A DNA stretch of 64,000 nt from Cranoglanis bouderius (GCA_023630585.1 CM042535.1:29886899-29950898); one strand, 5' to 3'; shown: positions 11,085 to 21,468, counted from the first letter of the stretch. Notes: generated from the sequence alone by a model not told the origin. Numbers and translations are program-made.

Positions 11085-11345
11085 CCCTGTATACTTATTA
11101 TTCCCTGTGTACTTATTCATCCCTGTATACTTATTATTCCCTGTTTGCTTATTATTTCCTGCATTCTTATTATTTTCTGTATGCTTATCATTCCCTGTAT
11201 ACTTATGTCCTGTATACTTATTATTCCCTGTATGCTTATTATTCCCTGTATACTTATCATTCCCTATATACTTATTATTTCCTGTATGCTTATTATTCCC
11301 TGCTTTCTTATTATGTCCTGTATACTTATTATTCCCTACATTTAC
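11085..11345 (+). repeat. Minisatellite, 15-18-bp unit
   Basis: About fifteen tandem variants of 'ttattattccctgtatac' with a few shorter units. The unit length is mostly a multiple of three and the repeat lacks stop triplets in all three plus frames. Long parallel open frames across it are therefore compositional artefacts, not genes. Confidence 0.9.
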
Positions 11346-12225
11346 ATAAATGCAAAAATTGCATTTAAGGATTTCACTCCAATCCCGCAGAAAGACACCA
11401 CACCTACCTCGACATTTCTAACCTAATCTACTTATGGAAACGTACTGACAAATTGTGAAGAATTACAACAAGAAATGAGTTCTCACTTTGACTATCAGCA
11501 TCATCCACATCAGTCTCTGTCTCATCACCTGAGGTAAAAGTCACTCACGACATTTAAACACGAGTCTCATCACCATCTCTTCACTCCACTGATCTCTGTT
11601 CATGCTAGCATCGGTGGAGAAATCTGTTCAGTTGGTTAAATTACTCGTAATTATAATTGGCTTCTTATGAAACATTTTAAAACTTTGCCCGCTTTCATCT
11701 GTACAGAGAGTGTATGAGCTCTTCTATGTTTTGATGATAATGTGGCGGTGCAGGAGTATCGCAGATATGTTGACAGCCGGTGTCTGCTTACAAATTGAAC
11801 TGATTAGGATCATATCCACTATGCAAAAATTTTATCAAAGCATGACATTCGTTCACTGGGTGAAGAAAACCACAAGGTTTTGCATATCTTTACATAGACT
11901 GACCATGAACTGGTTCCCAACATGAGCTTTGCAGGCAAACAGCCAAGTTAGAATAATAAAAACATTTTCATCATTTTGAGAAAATAAATTGTATGTTATT
12001 GGCAGACCACAGTGACATCAAACAGGCTTTCCAAGGCCACCACACATAAAATACAACATCCATCCAGAATCAATTTTACTGCATCCTCAGGAATTATGAG
12101 TGTTTAATGATGAAACTGTAATAAACTGAAGCAAGATTTATAAGTTAATCCAAAGTGGGTTCTATATATTTGTGAATTCTGATAACTTGCTGCTGTTGTA
12201 TCTGTAATAAGATGTCACGCTCTCA
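11346..12225. other. No feature recognised
   Basis: Unique AT-rich DNA up to the TA target of the next MITE. No coding or repeat signal seen. Confidence 0.5.
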
Positions 12226-12227
12226 TA

Positions 12228-12591
12228 CAGCACTGTGCCAAAAGTTTTAGACACATGCAAAGAAATGCTGTAGAGCAAAGATGACTTCAAAATAATGAGA
12301 TTAAATGTTTCTACATTTAAAAAAATATATACCGTAAAGAGCAGTAAACAGCAGTAAATGAAACAAAGTCAATTGGTGTGACATAAAAAGAAAAAATTCA
12401 ACTAAAAATAATAGTCTCCGGTACAATTTGTGCAGTTTTATAAGGACATTAGTTGGTAAGTTTTATTGAGCGTCTTGCAGAACCAGCCACAGTTCTTCTG
12501 GAGAGTTTGACTTTCGCATTTGCTTCTTATTTTTGCAGCAAAACCCAGCAGCCTTCATTGTGTTTTTTGTCTGAAAGGTGTCTCTTACATA

Positions 12592-12597
<6 letters not shown>
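12228..12597 (-). mobile_element. Tc1-like MITE (family F, copy 1), one end replaced by microsatellite
   Basis: Starts CAGCACTGTGCCAAAAGTTT after TA (12226-12227), the terminal repeat seen in family F copies at 17290-17839, 31887-32366 and 56574-57058. The minus strand carries a short piece resembling a Tc1 transposase C-terminus (SPEELWLVLQDAQ). The element is truncated where a (CA)n(TA)n tract begins, so the second terminal repeat is missing. Confidence 0.8.

Positions 12598-12684
<87 letters not shown>
12598..12684. repeat. (CA)n(TA)n compound microsatellite
   Basis: About 42 bp of CA followed by about 42 bp of TA. It begins exactly where the family F MITE loses homology. Confidence 0.95.
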
Positions 12685-12687
<3 letters not shown>

Positions 12688-12867
12688 ATCAGGACAAAGG
12701 TCAGACATGTATTAGTTTAGTCTAGCCCTCTTCTGAACTACATGAACACGTTTCACTCCCTTCAGATAACACTGCAGAAAGTCATATGTATCCAAGTCAT
12801 GAGCATGTGCACAACCAGTCCCTGTTTTTTTGTTTTTTTCTTCAACATTCAACAACTGAGCTGAACC

Positions 12868-12902
<35 letters not shown>

Positions 12903-13610
12903 TACACGCACACACACATAACGCAGTGTGCTCTGGATGGAGCTAGTGCGAAGAATCATGACTGAGCCATGCTAATGAAATCACTCTTTTGTACACAACG
13001 AGTCCTTTTTTTCTCGGAAGGCCAGGGCAGTGCCAGCGCCAGAGCCGTATCCATGGCAACTGACAAGAGGGTAAACTTACAGTGTATTTACCGATTTCTC
13101 ACTGGGTTAATACTTCATTTTGTCTATTTTAACATTTGCTTTTCAGGATGCAAGACCAGGTTAGCCTTTTTTTCCTTTTTTTTTTCTCTCAGAAACGTCA
13201 GTATTTTACACTTTGTCAGCTTGGATTATTATTCATCAAGGTCATTTATGCCTTGTTGCCTGACACTATGGTCAGGACATGATGTGAGATTATAATGATA
13301 TGGGATTATAGTCCCATTTTGAGCATGGCAGACATAGAAATGTCTCCAGCTGGAAGTTTCAAGGCAATAATATGCATTGAAGTATTAAAAAAAAAGAAGA
13401 AGAAGAAGAAGAAGAACAGAACTGACCCTTGTACACTTTTTGCAGAGTGAACCACATGACGAGTTCCTGAATGTCACTACACTTTCATGGTTAAAAATAA
13501 ATAAATAAAATAAATCAGTTTCTGCAAGTTTCTTCTAAAAAAAAAAAACTTCTCAAAACACAATACCCAGGGACTTATGGGTAAGAAAAAGAAAAAGAAA
13601 AAGGGCTGGC
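12685..13610. other. No gene recognised; simple repeats
   Basis: Contains (CA)n at about 12870-12898, T-runs near 13165-13190 and (GAA)n at about 13396-13418. It includes a GC-richer stretch around 13015-13070. I see no supported exon. Confidence 0.5.
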
Positions 13611-13617
13611 CTCCTAC

Positions 13618-13705
13618 CTTGGGTCAGGGTCCCTGTGAGAAACCTGTAAAAGAAGCGGGCCACTTTGGTCAGCTGCCGCTTGCACCTCTTCCTGCAGTGG
13701 CTCAT
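13618..13705 (-). CDS. Candidate first coding exon of an unidentified host gene
   Basis: The minus strand opens with ATG at 13705-13703 in a good context (A at -3). It reads 29 codons, beginning MSHCRKRCKRQL and ending FLTGTLTQ, then splits a codon at a consensus donor (CAAG|GTAGGA, junction after 13618). Of the 28 codons after Met, 23 end in G or C, in a strongly AT-rich region, which suggests selection for coding. The peptide is short, basic and has two early cysteines, as in palmitoylated alternative N-termini of some signalling proteins. I do not recognise the protein, and no further exon is visible downstream on the minus strand. Chance cannot be excluded. Confidence 0.45.
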
Positions 13706-13749
13706 TGTGGGTCAGCTGGCTCTCTCACACTCTCGACTCTGGACTGCTC

Positions 13750-14110
13750 ACACTCCTTCTCCTTCTTTTCCTCCTCCTTTTCCCTTCTCTCGCTCTCTCT
13801 CTTGCTCTCTCTTCTTCCTCAGACCTGCCTCCACCTGTGGGGTGCGATCTGTCACTCACACCCAGCCTCCTCCCCTCCTGTTCTAATGGTTCAGCCTCCT
13901 TCTCCAGGAGGGAACAGCAATGTACACCCTTACTATGTTACTCCTCAGTCCTCCTACTACACGACACGGCTGTGCTTTTCTCCTCACGCGTTTTCTTTTC
14001 CTCCTTTTTTTAGTCCACGTCTCTCTGTTGGAGCATCCAGGGGACGAAAAGAAAGATGAAGAAACTGTCACGTTGACCTCGAGGGAGCTCAGGCAGAAGA
14101 GCTGGAGAAA

Positions 14111-14184
<74 letters not shown>

Positions 14185-14199
14185 CTCTAAATTTGCCTT
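13750..14199. repeat. Pyrimidine-rich tract and compound microsatellites
   Basis: 13750-13820 is almost pure C/T on the plus strand and ends in CAG, so it could act as a splice acceptor on plus or lie in the 5' region of the candidate minus-strand exon. A (GT)n(AAAG)n(AG)n compound repeat follows at about 14111-14182. The plus frame here is proline- and serine-rich because of the base composition. I do not call it a gene. Confidence 0.6.
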
Positions 14200-14664
14200 A
14201 CAAACAGACTACAGCCACGAGTTCACCTTAGAAGGACAGGAAAACCAAGCACAAGGTCCTACTTTGAAACCTCCTCCTTTCTTATCTCGGGCTCCTCTGA
14301 AGCCGCTTCTTTGAGCCTTTTTTTTTTCCAAAGGCCAGAAGTGTTAGCATTAAAGCTAAAAACAACTTGCTGGTTGTCCACCGAAAAGAAAGAATGAGAA
14401 AAAGATCAGCAGGTGGACGGAGACACGCAGGAGATCTTTCTGTCCTGTTGTCTTTCCTTTCTTCTTTTTATCCATCAGTGAAAGAGAACCAGCACTTCAT
14501 CTCTTCATGTGTACTGAGCTGTGAGTTGGCTCAGACGTGCATGTTACACACACACACACACAAACACAAACACACACACGCACAGCTTTACTACAGGGAA
14601 CATGCACACTCCTGGCTTATTTGCTCTGCTACACTCTTCATTTCATTTGTTGTCTTAGAGCATT

Positions 14665-14704
<40 letters not shown>

Positions 14705-15235
14705 AGCGGTGATTATGGTCGTCCAGGCAACCACAGACTCCGTGGATTTTTCCGACATCCAATCACACATACACTTCCTTTTTACTTTCGTGGATCAAAG
14801 CAAAACAAACAAACTGCTCCGCTGGGTCTCAGTGTGTTTCCATCAAGTGTGTGCGCAAGCGTGACTGCCATGCTCATATGCAGTGTGTTGCATATGTGTG
14901 GTATGTGTGTGTGTGTGTGTGTGTGTGAATGTGATAAAGATTACCAATAAAAAGACAACAGACAAGTCATCAACACTACGCTGTGCAGTCTTCTGATTTA
15001 ACATACAGCTCTATGAATATGTGAGAAAATAAATCACGTTCTTGTAGAGCTTTTAAGACCTTTTACGATTTTCTCACATCATATTGTTGCAACAGTGCTC
15101 TCATTTCACATAACAAATAATGCATCAGGCAGTCCAATAAAATGAAGTAAGGGAAGAATATGCTCCTGTGATCCTATAATCTTATGGGTGATCTTAATAA
15201 GCTTCAGTTCCTCATCATCTTTTTTTCCCCACCAA
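14200..15235. other. No gene supported; microsatellite-rich, possible upstream region
   Basis: Holds (CA)n at 14548-14580, (TC)n at about 14668-14699 and (GT)n at about 14905-14927. If the exon at 13618-13705 is real, its promoter would lie in this interval. A CCAAT/ATTGG motif occurs at about 14757, but I see no convincing TATA box. Confidence 0.4.
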
Positions 15236-15296
15236 CATCCATTTGTGCATCAAGGTCAGCAGCCTGACCTCCGCACTCTCTGTCCTCTTATAATCC
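15236..15296 (+). repeat. 61-bp segment, inverted copy at 17205-17265
   Basis: Starts CATCCATTTGTGCATCAAGG. It matches the reverse complement of 17205-17265 over 61 bp with one mismatch. The two arms bracket the Tc1 element at 15557-17183. Neither arm shows a transposon end. Confidence 0.95.
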
Positions 15297-15461
15297 CATT
15301 TAAAAGGCTCTCGAGAGCACCAAGAGACTGGATCCTTTAGCTATCCAAAGCAGTTCCTGTTTAAGTCATACAGAGAAGTGTAGCACCTTTTTATGTGTGT
15401 GTACAGGGTTTTTCTTTTGTTTCTTTTTTGTGAGTGTACAGCTTGCTGGGTTATATGCAAA

Positions 15462-15462
<1 letters not shown>

Positions 15463-15552
<90 letters not shown>
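15463..15552. repeat. (TA)n microsatellite, about 90 bp
   Basis: Uninterrupted TA dinucleotides directly before the left terminal repeat of the Tc1 element. TA is the insertion target of Tc1/mariner elements. Confidence 0.98.
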
Positions 15553-15558
<6 letters not shown>

Positions 15559-15882
15559 GTGGGGGAAAAAAGTATTTGATCCCCTGCTGATTTTGTACGT
15601 TTGCCCACTGACAAAGAAATGATCTGTAATTTTAATGGTAGTTGTATTTTAACAGTGAGAGACAGAATAACAAGGAAAAAAAATCCAGAAAAACGCATTT
15701 CAAAAAGTTATAAATTGATTTGCATTTTAATGAGTGAAATAAGTATTTGATCCCCTACCAATCAGCAAGGTTTCTGGCTCCCAGGTGTCTTTTACACAGG
15801 TAACGAGCTGAGATTAGGAGCACTCTCTTAAAGGGACCTTTCCACAGAAGCAATCAATCAATCAGATTCCAAACTCTCCACC

Positions 15883-16983
15883 ATGGCCAAGACCAAAGAG
15901 CTGTCCAAGGATGTCAGGGACAAGATTGTAGACCTACACAAGGCTGGAATGGGCTACAAGACCATCGCCAAGCAGCTTGGTGAGAAGGTGACAACAGTTG
16001 GTGCGATTATTCACAAATGGAAGAAACACAAAATAACTGTCAGTCTCCCTCGGTCTGGGGCTCCATGCAAGATCTCACCTCATGGAGTTTCAATGATCAT
16101 GAGAACGGTGAGGAATCAGCCCAGAACTACACGGGAGGATCTTGTTAATGATCTCAAGGCAGCTGGGACCATAGTCACCAAGAAAACAATTGGTAACACA
16201 CTACGCCATGGATTACGTGTTGCTCATGTTGACAAATGCTCAAGTCCGTGCTCATTAGTGAATGCTTGAAATGTAAAGAATTATATGTTGTATATTCCAA
16301 GGATTGAAATCCTGCAGCGCCCGCAAGGTCCCCCAGCTCAAGAAAGCACATGTACAGGCCCGTCTGAAGTTTACCTGAATGATTCAGAGGAGAACTGGGT
16401 GAAAGTGTTGTGGTCAGATGAGACCAAAGTCAAGCTCTTTGGCATCAACTCAACTCGCGGTGTTTGGAGGAGGAGGAATGCTGCCTATGACCCCAAGAAC
16501 ACCATCCCCACCGTCAAACATGGAGGTGGAAACATTATGCTTCGGGGGTGTTTTTCTAATAAGGGGACAGGACAACTGCACCACATCAAAGGGACGATGG
16601 ACGGGGCCATGTACCGTCAAATCTTGGGTGAGAACCTCCTCCCCTCAGCCAGGGCATTGAAAATGGGTCGTGGATGGGTATTCCAGCATGACAATGACCC
16701 AAAACACACAGCCAAGGCAACAAAGGCGTGGTTCAAGAAGAGGCACATTAAGGTCCTGGAGTGGCCTAGCCAGTCTCCAGACCTTAATCCCACAGAAAAT
16801 CTGAGGAGGGAGCTGAAGGTTCGAGTTGCCAAACATCAGCCTTGAGACCTTAATGACTTGGAGAGGATCTGCAAAGAGGTGTGGGACAAAATCCCTCCTG
16901 AGATGTATGCAAACCTGGTGGCCAACTACAAGAAACGTCTGACCTCTGTGATTGCCAACAAGGATTTTGCCACCAAGTACTAA
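15883..16983 (+). pseudogene. Tc1-like (DD34E) transposase, disabled
   Basis: Translation starts MAKTKELSKDVRDKIVDLHK, the N-terminal helix-turn-helix. The frame is intact for about 109 codons, then broken by an 86-bp insertion (16212-16297). A second lesion near 16372 deletes about 10 bp and shifts the frame. The catalytic core follows: SDETK with the first Asp (about 16415-16432), HDNDPKHT with the second, and NPTEN with the Glu 34 residues later. An in-frame TGA at 16843 (probably from CGA) precedes the C-terminus, which ends at TAA 16981-16983. Catalytic residues are all present, so inactivation is by these lesions, not by decay of the active site. Confidence 0.92.
16212..16297 (+). repeat. 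86-bp filler insertion in the transposase gene
   Basis: Exact copy of 10468-10553, in the same orientation, inserted between the codons for TLRH and the 'ggattgaaatcctg' region. It introduces a stop and has no terminal repeats of its own. The source location argues for templated repair, not transposition. Confidence 0.93.
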
Positions 16984-17204
16984 GTCGAAGGGGTCAAATT
17001 CCCTCATTAAAATGCAAATCAATTCATAACTTTTTTGAAATGCGTTTTTCTGGATTTTTTTTGTTGTTATTCTGTCTCTCACTGTTAAAATACACCTACC
17101 ATTAAAATTATAGACAGATCATTTCTTTGTCAGTGGGCAAACATACAAAATCAGCAGGGGATCAAATACTTTTTCCCCCACTGTATATATACACATATAA
17201 AATT

Positions 17205-17265
17205 GGATTATAAGAGGACAGAGAGTGTGGAGGTCAGGCTGCTGACCTTGATGCACAAATGGATG
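17205..17265 (-). repeat. Inverted copy of 15236-15296
   Basis: Lies 21 bp beyond the right end of the Tc1 element, between TA-rich tracts. It has one mismatch to the left arm. See the left-arm entry. Confidence 0.95.
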
Positions 17266-17289
17266 GATATATATATATAGGGTGCCTGA

Positions 17290-17839
17290 AACTGTGCAAA
17301 AGTTTTAGGCACCCTATTTTTTTTTGTGCAAACTTTGTTACAGATTTTTTTTATTTTATACTTCTACATTATCAAGTCAGTACAAAAAACATTTTAGATT
17401 CCCAAACATTAGTTTTCTAGCAACAAAATCAAATGTTTGTATGTTATTAAAGAAAGCAGTATATTATGTAAGAGACCATTTTTCAGACAAAAAACACAAT
17501 GAAGGCTGCTGGGTTTTGCTGCAAAAATAACAAAAATAACTTTCACAAGTGCGAAAGTCAAAGTCTCCAGAAGAACTGTGGCTGGTTCTGCAAGATGCTC
17601 AATAAAACTTACCAGCTCATTTCCTTATGAAACTGCACAAATTGTACCTGAGACTATTATTTTTATTTATTTATTTATTTTTTGTCACACCAAATATTGA
17701 CTTCGTTTCATTTACTACTGTTTACTGCTCTTTACACTATGTTTTTTTAAAATGTAGAAACATTTAATTTCATTATTTTGAAGGCATCTTTGCTCTACAG
17801 CATTTCTTTGCATGTGAATAAAACTTTTGCACAGTGCTG
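17290..17839 (+). mobile_element. Tc1-like MITE (family F, copy 2)
   Basis: The right end reads CACAGTGCTG and is followed by TA at 17840-17841. The left end begins ACTGTGCAAAAGTTTTAGGC without the usual leading TACAGT. A small hairpin spans the left junction: 17279-17292 and 17301-17316 pair through the motif AGGGTGCCT/AGGCACCCT. The interior carries the C-terminal transposase piece shared by the family. Confidence 0.85.
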
Positions 17840-17841
17840 TA

Positions 17842-18205
17842 TATTCTTATATATTCTTCTTATTCTTAGAAATCATTGTGAAATCAACACATGTATTATA
17901 TTATATTATATTATATTACACATGTAAGATACATGTATCTACCAGCAAAGAGCAGGCATAGAGCAGTGAGCTCCTGCTGAAATAGTCATGTATGACCTTG
18001 AGCTATGAGCTAAGAGCAAAAAAAAGGTGTATGTTGTCACATGTAATGTTATGTTATCGACAACACACCATGTTGCTCTCATCTTGAACTGTTAAGACAA
18101 TCAAACCATCATCTCATAACGCTGACATCAGCATAAATGAAACGTTGCTTTGACAAATACAATGATATTCAATGATATTATTCAAGATTCAAAATGCATC
18201 AAAGT
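17842..18205. other. No gene; short tandem repeat
   Basis: Contains about five copies of 'attat' at 17893-17917. Nothing else recognised. Confidence 0.5.
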
Positions 18206-18325
18206 TGTTTCCATCCAAGCTGCAAATTTAACTTGTGCAAAAAATTTGAATATCGCATAAAACATTTGCGAATAAAGCACCATTTCCATCCCATGTGTTC
18301 AAGAGAACAAAATCTTCACATCGGG
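18206..18325 (+). mobile_element. Fragment of the TGTTTCCATCC MITE family
   Basis: Begins TGTTTCCATCCAAGCTGCAA and matches, in the opposite orientation, the right half of the complete MITE at 22563-22935 through 'atgtgttcaagagaacaaaatc'. The other terminal repeat is absent. Confidence 0.75.
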
Positions 18326-18952
18326 GGAAACTGGCGCAAAATACCAATGGAAGTTGTTGCAACCGGGGAAGCCACTGTGGCTCTTTTTTCCAATATAATA
18401 AATGACTTGCGCTTCAGAGCGCGCAGACGAAACGCTATCACAAACCTCGTGTTATCTTGTGATCGGAGGCAGATGCCTGATATTTGGGAAGGTCTGAGAC
18501 AGGTCTGGGAGGTAATTAGGTAATTACAACATGAGGTGTATATGCTCATGCTCAAAATTCCAAAAGTAAACGTTACTGAATGGATTATACATGTACAGAA
18601 CCCTAACCATAGGTGTAGGCTTTAGAATGATCCCACATTCACATTCATAATGTCAGAAACAATTCCCGAAGAGACAGAAAGTAGTACTGTCATTTTTTTA
18701 TACCATCCAAAGCAAATCTTCTGCATCATGACAGCAGCATGGAACTTTGTAACACAAGTTTTTAGTGAAGCTGGTTTAAGTCTCGCTGTACATTCAAATT
18801 TGTGTTCACTTTGGTACACACTATAACTCTTAATTGTAAGGCATTGCATGTTTTTCAACCCCAAACTAAAATATTCTAATTTTAATATGATATGATGCTC
18901 TGAAATGCCACCATCAAGCTGGTGGCAGCTCAGCTCTGAAGGCATGAAGACA

Positions 18953-18992
<40 letters not shown>

Positions 18993-20024
18993 AGCATCTG
19001 ACATCAAAGTGGCCACCAGACAGTACCCAATGCAGCAGTAGTACAGCCAGGAAAAGAAAACGAATTAAAAAGATACATAACAGTCTGGATCTGTCATGCT
19101 GCTGGAGAGCGCTGTTCTAACAGTGTGCCATATTTCCTGGAAACACACAGCAGGAATGTGTGTATGAGCGCTACACTGGCTTTGCAAACCACCACAATTA
19201 ACCAGCAATGCCAGAATCAGATGGCGCTTCTATGAGCAGGTCCAGCCTAGAAATCAATGAACACAGAAAAGCAGAAGAAAAGAAATTGCATGATTCTAGA
19301 TGGATGTAATCATGTCCCGGAGGCACTCAATGCATCAAGATACAGCAAAGAATGTTATTTCTGAAAATGTAATATATATATATATATATATATATATTTG
19401 ATTTTATTTTTTTTAAGAAATGTGTGGTTCCCAGAACATTCAATTCTGTCCTGTTCTCTGGATTTCCTGCAACCCACAATGTTTTACTCAAAGCTTATTA
19501 TTAAATAACTTATTATCAATAACTTATTATAAATAAGTATTATTTATATCAGGATTAGGACAAATGATAAAATCATCAGCAGGCAGGTGAATGCTCCAGT
19601 TAGCTGCCTAGACCCATGGTTTGGTTGCCTGCTAACCACATTACCCAGGCTAAAAAGTGATATCTGATGTAATGTACTAATGTATAGTGAACTAATTCGC
19701 TATTTAAATGCGTTTAAATCCAGACTAAGGGAAAATAACAAAGGATATGATCATGTAGCATTTACGCCCATGTGATGATCTGGTGTCCTGTCCTCACACT
19801 GCACATAAAATATACTGCTTGAGTGTGGATAGAATCTCCATTTTTTCACTATATGTTTGCCTGTGTGCAGTAAGCAGGAGAGATATGGGACATGCTCTAA
19901 AAGTCGTTAGAAGTCACCGGATGCAGCAGAGCCTAATTAGCATAGTCACTGAATCGTCATGATCTTCTGCATATCAAAAAGCATCACATGAAGAAGGAAG
20001 GTAATTACCTTTGAAGGTAATTCA
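18326..20024. other. No gene supported; simple repeats
   Basis: A plus-strand frame continues to 18523 (GNWRKIPMEVVATG at its start) and may be residual coding sequence of the larger element that gave rise to the MITE. I cannot place it in a family. (CA)n at 18955-18991 and (TA)n at 19372-19396 are present. Confidence 0.4.
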
Positions 20025-20110
20025 AATAGAATAGAATAGCTTAGAATAGAATGGAGTTGATTAGAATAGAATTATTATAAACAGAAGAGAATAAAATAGA
20101 ACAAACTAGA
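20025..20110. repeat. (AGAAT)n pentanucleotide repeat, left block
   Basis: Degenerate tandem AGAAT units. Together with 20545-20870 it brackets the LTR-like element, which appears to have inserted into one satellite-like tract. Confidence 0.85.
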
Positions 20111-20114
20111 AGAG

Positions 20115-20540
20115 TGTCATATCAACGCCAGAATCTGCGTCAAACTCCAACTCCCAGAATACAGTGCGGACAACAACTCACAGCAATCACAGACACTCTC
20201 ATGTTCACATTCACCAGACTACTGATTACACTCACCTGGACTCACACTCACACACAGTATTTAAGGACCCTCACAGCACCTTCACCTCACAAAGTATACG
20301 CTCTGTGTTCCTTTTGTTCCAGTCATTACTAAGCCTTTACTTAGTGACTGCTGTTCTGTTTCATGATCTTGTTTCTGGTTTTCTCGACTTGCTCTTGCCT
20401 GCCGTAGTCTGTGTTGTTTGTTGATCGCCTGACCATTGCCTGCACCTTGACTCTGTTTCTAAATTACATCTCTGTTTTGATTGCCACGTTTAATAAAGCC
20501 CTGTATACCTGCACTTACATCCGCACCTGCCTGCCTGGCA
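20115..20540 (+). mobile_element. Probable solo LTR
   Basis: Begins TGTCATATC and ends in GGCA, so it has TG...CA ends. It is flanked by AAGAG (20110-20114) and AATAG (20541-20545), a 5-bp target duplication with one mismatch. Inside are a TATA-like TATTTAAG (20258-20265) and a polyadenylation signal AATAAA (20492-20497), in LTR order. The segment 'gcacttacatcc' near the end recalls the LTR at 53673-54003. No internal retrotransposon coding region adjoins. Confidence 0.65.
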
Positions 20541-20544
20541 AATA

Positions 20545-20870
20545 GTTTTATCAGAAAATAATAGAAAAAATTGTTTAGAAAAGTAGAAATAGAAATAGTT
20601 TTTTCACAATTTGAACAGAATATATTAGAAAAAGACAGAATAGAATAGAATATATTGGAATAGAACAGAATGGAATAAAATAGAGTAGAGTAGAATATAA
20701 TAGAATGCAACAGCATAGAATATGATAGTCTTATCAGAAAAGAATAGATCAGAACAGAATAGAATAGAATGGACTGGTATAGAATAGAATAGTGTTATCA
20801 GAATAGAATAGAATAGAATAGAATAGAATAGAATAGAATAGAATAGAATAGAAGGGAAGGGAACAAAACA
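20545..20870. repeat. (AGAAT)n pentanucleotide repeat, right block
   Basis: Long, partly degenerate tract; cleanest from about 20803 to 20852. It continues the block at 20025-20110. Confidence 0.92.
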
Positions 20871-21137
20871 AAATATAATAGTGCTTTACCAGAATAGAAA
20901 ATAACAGAGTATAAATTATTTATTACAGAAAGAAGTGGTCTTTGGTCATGGCACCACAAACAAACTATTTATGTATTCACACAATATATATATATATATC
21001 ATGCTTTATCAAGAACAAAGACAAAAAACAGCAGCAATAGTGAGTAGACAGAAACAGAGACAAGACAGTTACAGACTGGATGATTCGGTTTTATTACTGT
21101 ACTTGTAAATACAGGCAATAAGGATAAAGAAGTAGAA

Positions 21138-21412
21138 ACAGTGGTGATCAGTGATTGGCTGTTGGGAACAATGATCATCAGTCCTTGGTTGCTGGTAAAC
21201 AATGGTGATCAGTGATTGGCCATTGGTAAACAATGCTGATAAATGATTGCTCCTTGGTAAACAATGGTGATCAGTGATTGGTCGTGGGTAAATAAAGGTG
21301 ATCAGTGATTGGTCGTTGGTTAAACAAAGGTGATCAGTGATTGGTCGTTGGTAAACAATGGTGATCAGTGATTGGCCGCTGGTAAACAGTGATCAGTGAT
21401 TGATTGTTGGTA
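21138..21412 (+). repeat. Minisatellite, unit about 31 bp
   Basis: About eight tandem copies of a unit containing 'ggtgatcagtgattgg' and 'ggtaaacaa'. Units differ by point changes and small indels. No coding potential is claimed. Confidence 0.92.
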
Positions 21413-21468
21413 ATGCTCTACAGCATTTCTTTGCATGCACCTAAAACATTTGCATAGTACTGTACATT
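21413..21468 (+). mobile_element. Terminal fragment of family F MITE
   Basis: Matches the last 55 bp of the copy at 17290-17839 ('gctctacagcatttctttgcatg' and a diverged terminal repeat ending in GTA). It abuts the minisatellite. Confidence 0.7.

Larger units (their letters stand above)
15557..17183 (+). mobile_element. Near full-length Tc1-like transposon (family G)
   Basis: Left terminus CAGTGGGGGAAAAAAGTATT and its complement at the right end (TA at 17184-17185; the left TA is blurred by the adjoining microsatellite). Inverted repeats extend far inward, including the block 'gtttgcccactgacaaag' and its complement. Length is about 1.63 kb, as for autonomous fish Tc1 elements. It contains a near-complete but broken transposase gene (15883-16983). 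This is the best-preserved element in the window. Confidence 0.95.

Noticed and set aside
13577..14231. Proline/serine-rich plus-strand frames of up to 160 codons
   Set aside because: They cross lysine-rich simple repeats and a polypyrimidine tract, overlap in three frames, and lack domain support. The minus-strand exon candidate explains the GC-rich part better.
15366..15698. Open frames of alternating Tyr-Ile across 15.4-15.7 kb
   Set aside because: They translate the (TA)n repeat and have no start context, domain or splice signal.
18194..18523. 109-codon plus-strand frame as a gene
   Set aside because: Its first third is MITE sequence repeated at 22.6 kb. The rest has no recognisable domain or splice context.
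20459..20716. Phe/Ser/Tyr-rich minus-strand frame
   Set aside because: It translates the (AGAAT)n tract.
21138..21412. Possible CRISPR-like array (regular ~31-bp spacing)
   Set aside because: Units are contiguous tandem copies with no unique spacers, in a vertebrate genome: a minisatellite.
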